Shown: in pieces, positions 16,068 to 24,772 of the stretch
How positions within the stretch are numbered: position 1 is the first letter of the stretch
Layout of the letters: each line of letters starts with the position of its first letter
Origin: Myxococcales bacterium
GTDB taxonomy: Bacteria; Myxococcota_A; Polyangia; Polyangiales; Ga0077539
Reading direction: 5' to 3'
NCBI GenBank assembly: GCA_013298625.1
Contig: JAAFIF010000087.1
Coordinates: 1 to 41,098, forward strand
Length of the DNA stretch: 41,098 nt
The notes under the pieces: generated by a model
What the model saw: only the letters and a program-made list of their open reading frames with translations
The model's database searches: none
Told to the model about the DNA's origin: nothing
Program-made: the position numbers and the translations under genes

Positions 16068-17153
16068 TCACTCTGCGCGCACGATGGTCTTGAAGCGACG
16101 CAGGTACTCGACGAACCGCGCGCTCACGTCCCGCTCGATCAGCTCGTCCCGAGACAGCGGCCCCGCTTCGGGCGACCAATTCGCGTCCCGCGCCCGCGTC
16201 GGCCAGTCGGGCTCGAGGATCGCCGCGCGGCCGATCGAGACCATGTCCGCCCCGCGCGCGAGCACGGCGTTGGCGTCGGCCACGGTCCCGATGCGACCGG
16301 CGACGAGCAGGCGCACCGCGGGGTCGAGCGCCGCGCGAAAGAGCGCGATGATGTCCTCGCTCGGGCGCTTGATCGAGGGCTTGTTGTAGTCCCACAGCGA
16401 GAGGTGCACGAAGTCCGCGCCGTCCTCGGCGAACCAGCGCGCGAGCGCGACGCTCTCGTCGAGGTCCATCCCCGCGGCGTAGCCGAAGTCCTCGGGCGAG
16501 AGGCGAACGCCCAGCAAAAATCCTGTTCCGCAGCGCGATCGCACCGCGCGGATGACCTCGCGCACGATCCTCGCGCGGCCCTCGAGCGAGCCGCCCCAGC
16601 CATCCGCGCGCGTGTTGTTGCGCGAGAGAAACTGGCAGAGCAGATAGCCGTGCGCGCCGTGCACCTCCGCGCCGACGAAGCCCGCCCGCTGCGCGCGCTC
16701 GGCGGCGGACGCGAACTGATCGATGCACGCGAGGATCTCGCGCTCGGTCATCGCGCGCGCCACGTCGTCGCCCTGTCCTTCGCCCGCGACGGCGCTGACC
16801 GGACGCGCGCCGGTGAGCGCGAACGGCGAGCGCGCGCCGCCGTGATAGAGCTGCACGATCGGGACGGTCTTCTCTGCGACGAGGGCGCTCGCCAGCTGAC
16901 GCAGCCCCGCGTCGTGCGCGTCCGAGAAGAGCCCGAGCTGCCCGACGAAGCCCTTGGCCTCGGGGCTGACGTGCGCGGCGCAGGTCGAGATGAGCCCCCA
17001 GCCGCCGCGCGCGCGACGGACGAGCCAGCGCAGCTCGTCGTCGCCAAGCGTGCCGTCGTCGTGGGACTGCGTGTTGGTGAGCGGCGCGAGCGCGACGCGA
17101 TTGGGCGCAGAGATTCCGCAGCGAAATGAGAGCGAAGAGAACAGGTCAGCCAT
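16068..17153 (-). CDS. Old Yellow Enzyme family NADH:flavin oxidoreductase
   Basis: The 361-residue TIM-barrel flavoprotein shows the family's N-terminal APNRVALAPLTNTQ, the VQLYHGGAR strand, EVHGAHGYLLCQFLS and NTRADGWGGSLEGRAR (substrate- and FMN-binding loops). It also has the phosphate-binding VAGRIGTVADA and ADMVSIGRAAI. Such enzymes use NAD(P)H to reduce activated alkenes or related substrates on FMN. Length is normal. The ATG at 17153 fits the conserved start of the barrel. It is the first gene of the five-gene minus-strand run, 24 bp downstream of the VWA lipoprotein gene, so it may even be co-transcribed with that gene. The physiological substrate is unknown. Confidence 0.94.
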   Translation of the reverse strand: MADLFSSLSFRCGISAPNRVALAPLTNTQSHDDGTLGDDELRWLVRRARGGWGLISTCAAHVSPEAKGFVGQLGLFSDAHDAGLRQLASALVAEKTVPIVQLYHGGARSPFALTGARPVSAVAGEGQGDDVARAMTEREILACIDQFASAAERAQRAGFVGAEVHGAHGYLLCQFLSRNNTRADGWGGSLEGRARIVREVIRAVRSRCGTGFLLGVRLSPEDFGYAAGMDLDESVALARWFAEDGADFVHLSLWDYNKPSIKRPSEDIIALFRAALDPAVRLLVAGRIGTVADANAVLARGADMVSIGRAAILEPDWPTRARDANWSPEAGPLSRDELIERDVSARFVEYLRRFKTIVRAE

Positions 17154-17177
17154 CGTGTGCGGCGAGTGTACCCACGC

Positions 17178-19214
17178 TCACGGCGCGCGCCACGTGAAGT
17201 ACGCCGAGCGCACCTCGTCCCCTGCGCGCGGCCGAAACGAGGGGCCTCGAAACACCAGCGCGTTGGCGACGCCGTCGTAGTCGAAGCCGTCCGCCCGCGA
17301 GCGCGGGACGATGCGATCGACCAGCCTCACTCGAATCGACGACGAGATGGGCGGCTGCGTGAGCGAGAACTCCGAGCTCGCGCCGGCGGTGGTCGCCACG
17401 ACCTGGTTCATCGCCGCGCGAAAGGCCATGTCGCGCTCGGCCACGTTGGTCGAGTTGATCGGGACGAACGCCCCGCCCGCGGCGGTGATGATGCACGAGA
17501 GCATGTTCACCGCGCTCGTCGCGCACGTCATCGTCGGCTGCACCGGGACGAGCCCGTACGGGACGATGTTTCGCATCCGAAAGAACGCGGCGATGTTGTT
17601 GATGCGCTCGGCGAGGGTCGAGCCCCAGCGGGCGGTGTCCCTCGCGAAGAAGCGCGTGTCGTCGTTGGTCCCTGGCTCGTCGGTGACCCAGAAGACGACC
17701 CGCGCAGCGCCGTCGCGAAAGATGAAGTTGGGGTTGCGCTCGCCGACCCGCGCGCGCCGCTCGAACTCGAGCACGGTCTGCACCGACGCCGCCGCGGGCT
17801 CTTCGTTGCCCATCGGGTTGACGAAGGGCCGCTGCATGTCGCGCGCGTCCCCTGCGAACGCCGCGGACGTCACGCGATACGCCACCTGCAGCGCGCCCAT
17901 CGGGTCGGTCCCCTGCACAAACGTGTACGGAGGAGGCCCTTCGAGCACGGGCGTCGCGCTGCCTGCTTGAAACACGCCCACGCGAAAATCCACGCTGGCG
18001 GTGTTGAGGTTGTCGAAGAACGCCTGCGCGGTCTGTCCGACCAGCTGCTGGTCGTTGTTCATCGAGCCCGACGTGTCGACGAACCACAAGAAGTCCGCGG
18101 TCGAGCTGCGCGTCGCGCGGTCGAGGTCGCACACGATCTGGTTGACCCGCCCCGCGGTCGCGAGCCCCGAGCCGTTGACGAAGTCTTCGACGCGCGTCGC
18201 CGTCGCGCGCGTCGTGTCATCAGCCGCCGCGGTGGGAGCCACCGAAATCAAGTAGTACACCGCGCTCGCGTCGGCCCGCAGCGCCGTCGTCAGCTCGACG
18301 TAGTACGTCGTGGCGGCCGCGTGCCGCAGGCCCATCGTGCGCGCGAGCGGCGCGCCCGTCACGATGCCCGCGATGCGATCGCGCACGCGGTCCGCCGTCG
18401 TCGCCGTGGGGCTCGTGTAGCGAAAGCTCGTTCGGCGCAGACGCGTCCCGTCCGGCGCGGTGAGCATGCGACCGACGAGCCCCGCGACCGCGCCGAAGGG
18501 CGCGACGAGCTGCGCTTCGACCGTCAGCGCGTGGGCTTCGAGCGTCGTCGTCGCGGCGCGCTCGATCGCGATCATCGAGACGTCCGAGGGCTCTTCGTCG
18601 GCCGCGATCATCGCGTCCCCGCCGAGGCGCTCGGCGCGCACCGCGATCCACGCGGGGTCGAGGCCGAGCTGCGTTCGCGCTGAAGAAAACGGGACGATTT
18701 GCGGCTCGACCAGCGCCTCGCCAGGGCACCGCGGGTCCGCGAGCTGCGCGGTCACGACGATCGGACACACGAGCGTCCCGGCGTCGAGCTGGCTCTGCAC
18801 CCGCGCGGTGATCCGATACTCGCCCGGACGATCGGGCGTGAGCACCGCGCGCGGCGCGTCGTCGTTGCTCAGCGTCGTGCGCGAGCCCGCGGGGCGCGAG
18901 TCGAGCTCCCAGCGATAGCCGCTGGGGATCACCCGATCCAGCCCCGGGACCACCGTCGTCTCTTGCCCGATCGTCGTGAGCACCCGCCGCTCGACGCAGC
19001 GCTCTTGCAGCGGCTCTTGCTCTTCGACCACGTCGGCGACGTCGATCACGTCGGGCACGTCCGCCGCGTCCCGCCCGACGCCGAGGTCCGCGCGCGCGTC
19101 TTCGAGCGTCGGCTGGTCCGGCGTCGCGTCGATCGGCCGCACAATCAGCCCGGTCTTCGCTCCGCAAGCGGTCGCGAGCGCACCCAACACGAGCGAGAGA
19201 TAAGCGTGGCGCAT
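17178..19214 (-). CDS. VWA-domain lipoprotein
   Basis: The 678-residue protein begins with a lipoprotein signal (SLVLGALATACGAKTG, lipid Cys17), then an Asp/Val-rich spacer to about residue 70. A PKD-like beta domain follows (about 80-157, with YRWELDSRPAGSRTTLSND). A middle region precedes a von Willebrand A domain starting about 375, whose MIDAS motif DTSGSM is at 380-385. The remaining roughly 290 residues complete the VWA fold and a C-terminal beta region. VWA domains bind ligands through a metal ion. Large VWA lipoproteins of this layout are common in myxobacteria, but their roles are mostly unknown. It starts at ATG 19214 and diverges from the DUF2141 gene over a 92-bp gap. Confidence 0.88.
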   Translation of the reverse strand: MRHAYLSLVLGALATACGAKTGLIVRPIDATPDQPTLEDARADLGVGRDAADVPDVIDVADVVEEQEPLQERCVERRVLTTIGQETTVVPGLDRVIPSGYRWELDSRPAGSRTTLSNDDAPRAVLTPDRPGEYRITARVQSQLDAGTLVCPIVVTAQLADPRCPGEALVEPQIVPFSSARTQLGLDPAWIAVRAERLGGDAMIAADEEPSDVSMIAIERAATTTLEAHALTVEAQLVAPFGAVAGLVGRMLTAPDGTRLRRTSFRYTSPTATTADRVRDRIAGIVTGAPLARTMGLRHAAATTYYVELTTALRADASAVYYLISVAPTAAADDTTRATATRVEDFVNGSGLATAGRVNQIVCDLDRATRSSTADFLWFVDTSGSMNNDQQLVGQTAQAFFDNLNTASVDFRVGVFQAGSATPVLEGPPPYTFVQGTDPMGALQVAYRVTSAAFAGDARDMQRPFVNPMGNEEPAAASVQTVLEFERRARVGERNPNFIFRDGAARVVFWVTDEPGTNDDTRFFARDTARWGSTLAERINNIAAFFRMRNIVPYGLVPVQPTMTCATSAVNMLSCIITAAGGAFVPINSTNVAERDMAFRAAMNQVVATTAGASSEFSLTQPPISSSIRVRLVDRIVPRSRADGFDYDGVANALVFRGPSFRPRAGDEVRSAYFTWRAP

Positions 19215-19306
19215 GACCGTGAGTGTACGCGGCGCTCGCCACCCTTCGGTCTGCGCGGCATCAATTGTATGCAGTTCGTCCCTCTACACTCTGGAAGACT
19301 CTCGCC

Positions 19307-19774
19307 ATGCGACTCACGCGCAACGTTTCGCAACCGCTCTCGCTCTGCGCTGCGATCGCGATCGGGGGATCCTCGGGCAGCGCCCACGGCCAGGCTGCGC
19401 CGACGGCGACGAGCAACATCGTCGTCAACGTCCGCGCCAAGAGCGCGCGCGGCGCGGTCGTGTGCAGGCTGTACGGGGTCGAGAGCGAGCGGACGTTTCC
19501 GCGACGCGCGGCGCAGCCGAGGATGACCACGCGCGTGAGGCTCACGTCTGCCAACGCCGTGTGCGTCTTCGCCGGGGTCGCGCCGGGCGCGTACGCCGTC
19601 GGCGTCTACCAGGACGAAAACGACAACGGGCAGCTCGACACGGGGATCTTCGGCATTCCTGTGGAGCCGATGGGCGTCTCGAACAACGTGCGCCCGCTGC
19701 TCGGCCCGCCGTCCTTCGCCGACGCGCGCTTTCAGTTCGCAGGCGGTCAGCGCGCGCTCGACGTCCGGCTGTAG
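19307..19774 (+). CDS. DUF2141 domain secreted protein
   Basis: The 155-residue product has a signal peptide (AAIAIGGSSGSAHGQA, cleavage about residue 29). A single DUF2141 domain follows, recognised by the calcium-like signature DENDNGQLDTGIFGIP and the following EPMGVSNN. Two cysteines (VVCRLYG and AVCVFAG) could pair outside the cytoplasm. The family is widespread in bacteria and uncharacterised; members are exported beta-sandwich proteins. ATG at 19307 was chosen as the start of the signal peptide; an in-frame start at 19223 would add residues that spoil it. A TACACT resembling a -10 element lies at 19285-19290, but no good -35 was found. Confidence 0.85.
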   Translation: MRLTRNVSQPLSLCAAIAIGGSSGSAHGQAAPTATSNIVVNVRAKSARGAVVCRLYGVESERTFPRRAAQPRMTTRVRLTSANAVCVFAGVAPGAYAVGVYQDENDNGQLDTGIFGIPVEPMGVSNNVRPLLGPPSFADARFQFAGGQRALDVRL

Positions 19775-19892
19775 CGAGACCGGCGCCGTCGGTGCGCCGC
19801 TCGCCGCACCTGCGCGACGCTTCGCCCGCGACCGAGCCCCGCTGAGCGCGCGCCGCGCCCCGAGCGAAGCGAGATGGAGCACACTCTGCGCG

Positions 19893-20687
19893 GTGATGCG
19901 CCCCACGCTCTCGCTCGTCGCGCTCGCGCTCTGCTCGGCCTGTGACCTCGGCCCGTTCGCCAGCAACGTCACGGAAGAGGACGAGTTCATCACGCTCGAC
20001 ACCGGGGCGCGCGTGCGCACGCACCTGCGCGTTCGATCGACCTTTCTCGACCCGGTCGCGGACTACACCGTCACCCTCGAGCGCGCGGGACGCCCTGCGC
20101 TCGCCGTGCTCGAGGGCGTCGCCGAAGCGCACCACGCGCGGCACAAAGTGATGGCGACCCGGCTCGCGCCAGGGGGCACCATCGCCGTCACGATGAGCGA
20201 GTCGCTCTGCATCCTGCGTCCCGGGGAGCGCGCGTTCGTCTGCCGAAGCTTCGCGGCGGACGCCGACACCCTTCGCGCAACGCCAGAGTTCTCGCAGGAC
20301 TACCTCGCGGCTCTCGAATGGGTGCTCAGAAATCAACGCTACGACGGCCGCGTCCGCACGCGCGCCGCCGCCGCCGCCACGCTCATCCCCGGCGCGACCG
20401 ACGCGCGCAGGCTGCAGCTCATCGAGTACGCGCTCGATCAGGCGCTGCTGCACCGAGACGACGAGTCTGCGCTCGAGCTGCGCGCGCACCGACTGAGGCT
20501 CGCGCCGACCGAGTCCGAGCGCGACGACCTCACTCGTGCGATCCGCGAGGGCAACGGAGCGCGCGCGCTCGCCATCGCACGAGGCTGCGCGCCAGCGCTC
20601 GACCGGCCTCTGTCCGAGCGGGTCGCGTCGGACTCGTATCGTCGCTCGCTCGCGGCGATTCAGCAGCGTTGCCAGCGGTCGAATTGA
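19893..20687 (+). CDS. Lipoprotein of unknown function
   Basis: The 264-residue protein (GTG 19893; ATG 19896 equally likely) has a lipoprotein signal, LSLVALALCSAC, followed by DLGPFASNVTEEDEF. The middle (about 35-115) is beta-rich with a Cys pair (SLCILRP and FVCRSF). The C-terminal half (about 125-264) is helical and charged, with a TPR-like look (ALEWVLRNQRYDGRVRTRA, RLQLIEYALDQALLHRDDESALEL). I do not recognise the family. It lies between two other exported proteins on the plus strand, 17 bp upstream of the zinc-ribbon gene, so the pair is probably co-transcribed. Confidence 0.75.
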   Translation: MMRPTLSLVALALCSACDLGPFASNVTEEDEFITLDTGARVRTHLRVRSTFLDPVADYTVTLERAGRPALAVLEGVAEAHHARHKVMATRLAPGGTIAVTMSESLCILRPGERAFVCRSFAADADTLRATPEFSQDYLAALEWVLRNQRYDGRVRTRAAAAATLIPGATDARRLQLIEYALDQALLHRDDESALELRAHRLRLAPTESERDDLTRAIREGNGARALAIARGCAPALDRPLSERVASDSYRRSLAAIQQRCQRSN

Positions 20688-20703
20688 GCGCGAAGCTCAA
20701 CCC

Positions 20704-21096
20704 ATGAGCATCCTCGTCGCCTGTCCGTGCTGCGCGCGGCACATCCGTCCCAACGAGTCGGCGTGTCCGTTCTGCGGTCTCACGCTCGAACAAGCGTCGC
20801 GAGGCGAGACCGGAACCACGCCCTGGTACGCGATCGCCGCCCTCTCGACCACGCTGGCGCTCACGGGCTGCCCGATGATGATGGCTCGCTACGGCGGCCC
20901 TCCGCAGCCCGAGACGCCCGCGCGCGTCAACGCTGCGACGCCCGTGCGCGAGAGCGCGGACATCTACGGAGCGCCCCCGCCGCGGCTCGACTCCGTGCAG
21001 GACGCAGGCGCGACGGGGCCGCAAGACCCCGGCTCGATGGGAGAAGTGTACGGCGCCCCTCCGCCGCCGAATACGCCCCGCGGCAGCGATCGCTGA
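20704..21096 (+). CDS. Zinc-ribbon protein with internal hydrophobic/lipobox-like segment and YGAPPP motifs
   Basis: The 130-residue product starts with a compact zinc-ribbon (ACPCCARHIRPNESACPFCG, residues 6-25, two CxxC knuckles). After a short linker comes a hydrophobic segment WYAIAALSTTLALTGCPM (about 41-58) that ends like a lipobox. The tail is Pro/Gly/Ala-rich and contains IYGAPPPRL and VYGAPPPPN. The combination suggests a membrane-anchored protein with the zinc-ribbon in the cytosol and the proline-rich tail outside, but topology is inferred. Whether the internal Cys is lipidated is doubtful, because the signal is not at the N-terminus. I do not recognise a named family. The ATG at 20704 directly precedes the zinc-ribbon. 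The gene ends upstream of the hairpin array. Confidence 0.7.
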   Translation: MSILVACPCCARHIRPNESACPFCGLTLEQASRGETGTTPWYAIAALSTTLALTGCPMMMARYGGPPQPETPARVNAATPVRESADIYGAPPPRLDSVQDAGATGPQDPGSMGEVYGAPPPPNTPRGSDR

Positions 21097-21139
21097 GCGA
21101 CAACGCTCGCGCGCAGCCTCCGCGCGCCATCGCACACCA

Positions 21140-21356
21140 GCGCGCGCCATCAAGATGGCGCGCTTGCGTGCGGCAGAGCCGACAAGCGCTCGGGCAAGAA
21201 GCCCGAGCTGAGGCACGTGAGGATTGACACATTGAGTGCTGGAGCGACCTGAATCGCTGGGGCTTCACAGAGCCCCCCCGTTGCCTAAGCCCTGGCGGAT
21301 GCCAGGGCGCACGTTGGCTCTGCCACGCGCAAGCGCGCCATCTTGATGGCGCGCGC
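21140..21356. repeat. Long inverted repeat enclosing a chain of hairpins
   Basis: Two 41-nt arms (21140-21180 and 21316-21356) are inverted copies with only two mismatches. Each arm is itself palindromic: gcgcgccatc, two bases, gatggcgcgc. They enclose 135 bp that hold four further perfect stems (see the next entry). The element fills the gap between two convergent genes (stops at 21096 and 21368). No coding sequence or transposase is associated. It may be a MITE-like repeat, a structured RNA or a compound bidirectional terminator. Confidence 0.85.
21188..21308. ncRNA. Candidate structured RNA: four consecutive stem-loops
   Basis: Within the inverted repeat are stems gctcgggc/gcccgagc (21188-21195 with 21201-21208, loop aagaa), agcga/tcgct (21243-21247 with 21254-21258), ggggct/agcccc (21259-21264 with 21271-21276) and gccctggc/gccagggc (21289-21296 with 21301-21308, loop ggat). 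All are perfect, and two abut directly. A TTGACA word sits at 21224-21229, but no good -10 follows. A transcript from either strand would fold similarly. This is a structural prediction only; no known RNA family was recognised. Confidence 0.25.
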
Positions 21357-21367
21357 AAGCCGCCCGC

Positions 21368-23386
21368 TCACGGATTGGCGCGCGGCGCAGGAACGCTCGC
21401 GTCGACGTCGATCGTCCGCACGGCTTCGCTGAAGCGCACGCGACGCTCGCCGATCTGCGTGTCGAGCTCGACGATGCGACGGGACACTTGATCGATGTCC
21501 GCGCTGACCTGCGTGAGCCGGGCGGTCAGCCGCGCGCGAAGATCGGCCGCAGCGGGGTTGCGGCGGATCGACTCGAGGTTGTCGCGGGTCTCTTGCGCGT
21601 TGGTCTGCAGGTCGTTGCGGCGGGTGATGAGCTCGCCGCGCTCGAGCGCGAAGCGGTTGATCTGCTCTTGCAGCTCGAGCGCAGCGGTGAGGGCGTCGAT
21701 GGTCGCGCGCGGAGCGCGGCCGCCCTGGATGTACGCGCGGATGGCTTCGATCGCTTGGGGGTCGCCCCAGTGCGTGGACATGGCGAAGGGCGCGCGCACG
21801 ACGACGAGCTGCTCGCCGCGGCCGCGGGCGTTGACGCGGACGGGGACGAGCGCGGCGCCGTTGGCGGTCTCGGTCATGGGCGGGGGCTCGAAGAGAGATG
21901 TTCCTTCGGGAGTAGGGACGCGGACGAGGACGCGGGCTTCGCGGTCCATTCCGTTGCGGACGCGGTAGGTGGTGCGGGTGGTGCGAAAGCGCTCGATCTG
22001 GACGACGCCGCGGCGGATCGTGACGAGGCGCGCGCCTTCGACGTCGTAGGTGCTCGCGCTCTCGACGGCGAGGCCGCGCTCGAGCGCAAACGGGACGACT
22101 GCCGTCGCGTCCACCGGCAGCGGATCGATGAGGCCCTGCCCCAGAAACGCTCCTGCCTCGAAGATCGCGAGCGGTCCGCGCTCGAGCATGGACCCCGTGC
22201 GATTGACGAACCGCGCGACGTTGAACGGGTGCCGCGTCGAATCCCCCACGCCCGCGTCGGGCGCATAAAGGTACAAGCGCTCGCCGGGCACGTCCCTCGA
22301 CGCGAGCAACACCATCGTCGCGCTGCGATCGGGGACCGTCACGCGCACGGGGAGGTCGTAGCGAGTGACGCCGCCCTGGACCGCGACCGCCGCGAGCGAG
22401 GCCACCGATCGCGGCCGCGAGGGCCCTTCGAACGCGGGCCCCGACGTCCCGCCTGGCCGACCGCCTACGTAGCCGCCAACGGTGCCGCCGATGCGTTGGT
22501 TGCGGTAGTTCGCCACCCGATCCGCCACAGGCTGCGCGGGCCGAGGCGCCATCGCTCCGCCGCGCAGGCCGTAGCCGGCGCCTCGTCCGCTGGCAGTCGC
22601 TCTGGTGCTCGACCGCGGCGCACGCCGACGCTCGGCGTTGGCGCGGCCCTCGTCACCGTCGGCCCCGTCATCGAGGTCCTCTTGCTCTTCGATCGCCGCT
22701 GGCGTGGTGGCCGCGGTCACCACGGGCGCAGGCTGCGGGCTCGGCTCGTTGGCCAGCGTCGTATCGCTCTGCGGAACCGCGTCGATCACCTCACCGCGGT
22801 CCGTCACCAACGGCCGCTCGGTGATCACCGGCTCGGCCAGCTCGCTGCGAAACGACACCGGCGCGCCGGTCACGAGCGAGAGCTGCACGTCGCGCCAGTC
22901 TTCTCCCGAGAGGTTTTGCACCACGCCGTACGCTTGGATCTGCGCGTCGCGCGCGCCGAGCACGAGCCGGTACGACGGCCGCCAGATGGGCGTCTCGGCC
23001 ATGTACCCGACGACCAGGTCGTGATCGCGGCCATCGAGCCGCATTTGCACGGTGCGGCGCTCGTCCGGCGACGGCGCTCGCTCGCCCTGCGTAGGGTCTC
23101 TCGGCAGCGGAAACGCCGCGCTCTGCACGCTCGATCCCCCGCGCTCCATCACCGCGAGCGTCGCGAGAAAATCCCCGACCTCGCGCTGTCGCACGCGAAA
23201 CTCGACGTTGTCTCCAGCGACGTGCCCGCCGCGCTCGAAGTACGCGACGCCGTTGCGATACACGACCACTCGACGCAGGCCCAAGGTCGGCATCGAGCTC
23301 ACCTGCGGCCCGCGCACGCACGCGGGAGCCAGGATCGAGACCAGGGCCAGCAGCGCCAGCGGCGACCGTTGCTTGTTGTGACTCAT
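21368..23386 (-). CDS. DUF4139 / mucoidy-inhibitor MuiA-like lipoprotein
   Basis: The 672-residue protein starts with a lipoprotein signal (ALLALVSILAPAC). It resembles the MuiA/DUF4139 family. The N-terminal part contains LRRVVVYRNGVAYFERGG. A DUF4139-type core follows (ETPIWRPSYRLVLG, QAYGVVQNLSGEDWRDVQLSLVTGAPVSF), then a Gly/Arg/Ala-rich low-complexity insert (about 215-320). The C-terminal half ends in a coiled coil (about 590-655, EQINRFALERGELITRRNDLQ...). The family is conserved but biochemically undefined; the name comes from a mucoidy phenotype in Enterobacteria. ATG at 23386 starts the signal; an in-frame ATG at 23443 would add a non-signal extension. It diverges from the RCK protein gene over 140 bp. 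Confidence 0.82.
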   Translation of the reverse strand: MSHNKQRSPLALLALVSILAPACVRGPQVSSMPTLGLRRVVVYRNGVAYFERGGHVAGDNVEFRVRQREVGDFLATLAVMERGGSSVQSAAFPLPRDPTQGERAPSPDERRTVQMRLDGRDHDLVVGYMAETPIWRPSYRLVLGARDAQIQAYGVVQNLSGEDWRDVQLSLVTGAPVSFRSELAEPVITERPLVTDRGEVIDAVPQSDTTLANEPSPQPAPVVTAATTPAAIEEQEDLDDGADGDEGRANAERRRAPRSSTRATASGRGAGYGLRGGAMAPRPAQPVADRVANYRNQRIGGTVGGYVGGRPGGTSGPAFEGPSRPRSVASLAAVAVQGGVTRYDLPVRVTVPDRSATMVLLASRDVPGERLYLYAPDAGVGDSTRHPFNVARFVNRTGSMLERGPLAIFEAGAFLGQGLIDPLPVDATAVVPFALERGLAVESASTYDVEGARLVTIRRGVVQIERFRTTRTTYRVRNGMDREARVLVRVPTPEGTSLFEPPPMTETANGAALVPVRVNARGRGEQLVVVRAPFAMSTHWGDPQAIEAIRAYIQGGRAPRATIDALTAALELQEQINRFALERGELITRRNDLQTNAQETRDNLESIRRNPAAADLRARLTARLTQVSADIDQVSRRIVELDTQIGERRVRFSEAVRTIDVDASVPAPRANP

Positions 23387-23526
23387 CGCGGGCCATGTAC
23401 CCACGTCGCCGTGATTTGTGACAGCGACGCCCAACAGTGACATCGCGGTGAAGTCTCAGCGAAGCGAGTAGCGTAGGCGCGGCCGCGTCCCCACAGGGCT
23501 GCGGCAGAGAGAACACCAACCCATTC

Positions 23527-24705
23527 ATGACAGCCCCCGTCGAGAGCAGCACGCAACGTCGGCGCATCCGCGCGCAACTTCTGCTCAAGCAGAACCGCGC
23601 GGCGCTCATCGTGGTCGTGCTCTGGTTTCTAGCCAACTACCTGATCTTCACGCTGGCGCTGCATCGAGACGCGTCGCGGGCGCTCTCGGCGCTGTTCTAC
23701 TTCGAGCAAGACCCGTCGAAGTGGGGGCACTTCTACATGATCATGTCGGACTTCGTGGTGTTCGGCATGGTGGTCAGCGTCGTGGCGACGGGCATCTCTC
23801 GGCACTATCGCCCCGAGCAGACGTGCTCGATCCTCGCTGAATCCGCGCGCGATCACGTCGTGGTGATCGGCTACACCAACCTCGGAAAGCGCGTCGTCGA
23901 GCTGTGCCACCACAGCAAGGTCCCCGTGGTGGTGATCGACCCAGACCGAGAGAAGGTCGCGACGCTGGTGCAAAACGAGCAGCCCGTGGTGATCGAGAGC
24001 AGCTCGGAGTCGAGCGCGCTCAAGGCCGCCTCGGTGCACCGCGCGAAGGTGGTCGTGATCGCAGAGGACGGCGTCGAAGCGGGGGCGATCGCCGCGCGCA
24101 GGGTGCGGGCGATCGCGCCGGACGTGACGCTGGTCGTGCGCTGCGCCGACGACGACGTAGGGCAAGTGCTCGCGCGGGCGTACGCCGCAAAGGTGGTCTC
24201 GACCTCGCGGCTCGCGGCGCGACACGTCGAGCAGAGCGCCACCAAGCACGGCCCCAAGCGCTGCGTGCTGATCGGAAACAACTCGCTCTCGGCCCGGATC
24301 TACACGGTCCTGCGCGCGCGCGGCATCGACGTGAAGATCCTGACCGACGACGAGCACAGCAAGAGCAAGCCCGAGCCCGGCTCGCCCATTGTCGCGCCCG
24401 AAGACCTCGTGAAGGGCTCGTCCACGGACTACGAAGGGCTGCGCGCGGCCGGCGCGCACGACGCCGAAATGGTGGTGCTCACCAGCGACAACCTCGGCCA
24501 CGCCCTGGTGACCTGCGAGCGCGTGCGCGACCTCAACACGCAGGCGCGGGTGATCGTTCGGGTGTTTCACGAGGACGCCGCGGCGATCCTGACGCAGGCG
24601 CCGTTTCGCGCCGAGGTGGTCTCGAGCTCGCGCCACGCGGTGCGCTCGCTGGTGCGCGACGGGGCCTTCGAGGCCGTGGGCATCGAGCGCAACGCCAACG
24701 TGTAG
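23527..24705 (+). CDS. Two-TM protein with tandem RCK/TrkA-N domains lacking a K+ selectivity filter
   Basis: The 392-residue protein has two predicted membrane helices (about 25-46 and 69-91) and then two Rossmann RCK domains. The first begins HVVVIGYTNLGKRVVEL (about 109-125) with the acidic strand end VVVIDPD. The second begins CVLIGNNSLSARIY (about 247-260). In RCK-gated K+ channels, the segment between the helices carries TVGYG. Here that stretch is about 22 residues (HRDASRALSALFYFEQDPSKWG) and contains no filter. The protein could be a regulatory subunit, a degenerate channel or a sensor of nucleotide or K+. ATG at 23527 is followed by a basic N-terminus. rapZ starts 67 bp downstream. 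Confidence 0.82.
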   Translation: MTAPVESSTQRRRIRAQLLLKQNRAALIVVVLWFLANYLIFTLALHRDASRALSALFYFEQDPSKWGHFYMIMSDFVVFGMVVSVVATGISRHYRPEQTCSILAESARDHVVVIGYTNLGKRVVELCHHSKVPVVVIDPDREKVATLVQNEQPVVIESSSESSALKAASVHRAKVVVIAEDGVEAGAIAARRVRAIAPDVTLVVRCADDDVGQVLARAYAAKVVSTSRLAARHVEQSATKHGPKRCVLIGNNSLSARIYTVLRARGIDVKILTDDEHSKSKPEPGSPIVAPEDLVKGSSTDYEGLRAAGAHDAEMVVLTSDNLGHALVTCERVRDLNTQARVIVRVFHEDAAAILTQAPFRAEVVSSSRHAVRSLVRDGAFEAVGIERNANV

Positions 24706-24772
24706 CGGCCCAGCGCCGCCGCCCTCGCAGAGAACGAGACGGAGCCCTCCGTCGGTGCGATAGTGCGCGGCA

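Noticed and set aside
19262..19290. Sigma-70-like promoter for the DUF2141 gene
   Set aside because: TACACT at 19285 is a fair -10, but the -35 choices either have the wrong spacing or match poorly, so it is not listed as a feature.
20530..21216. Minus-strand frame of 228 codons overlapping the hairpin array
   Set aside because: It runs through the inverted repeat and opposite two supported plus-strand genes, and its product is Arg/Ala-rich without features.
21140..21356. Retron or group II intron-like RNA, or integron attC site
   Set aside because: No reverse transcriptase or integrase gene is nearby, and the ends lack the conserved attC core words. A structured element of another kind or a terminator is more cautious.
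21488..23440. Plus-strand frame of about 650 codons
   Set aside because: It is the antisense shadow of the DUF4139/MuiA-like gene, which has a clear signal peptide and family motifs.
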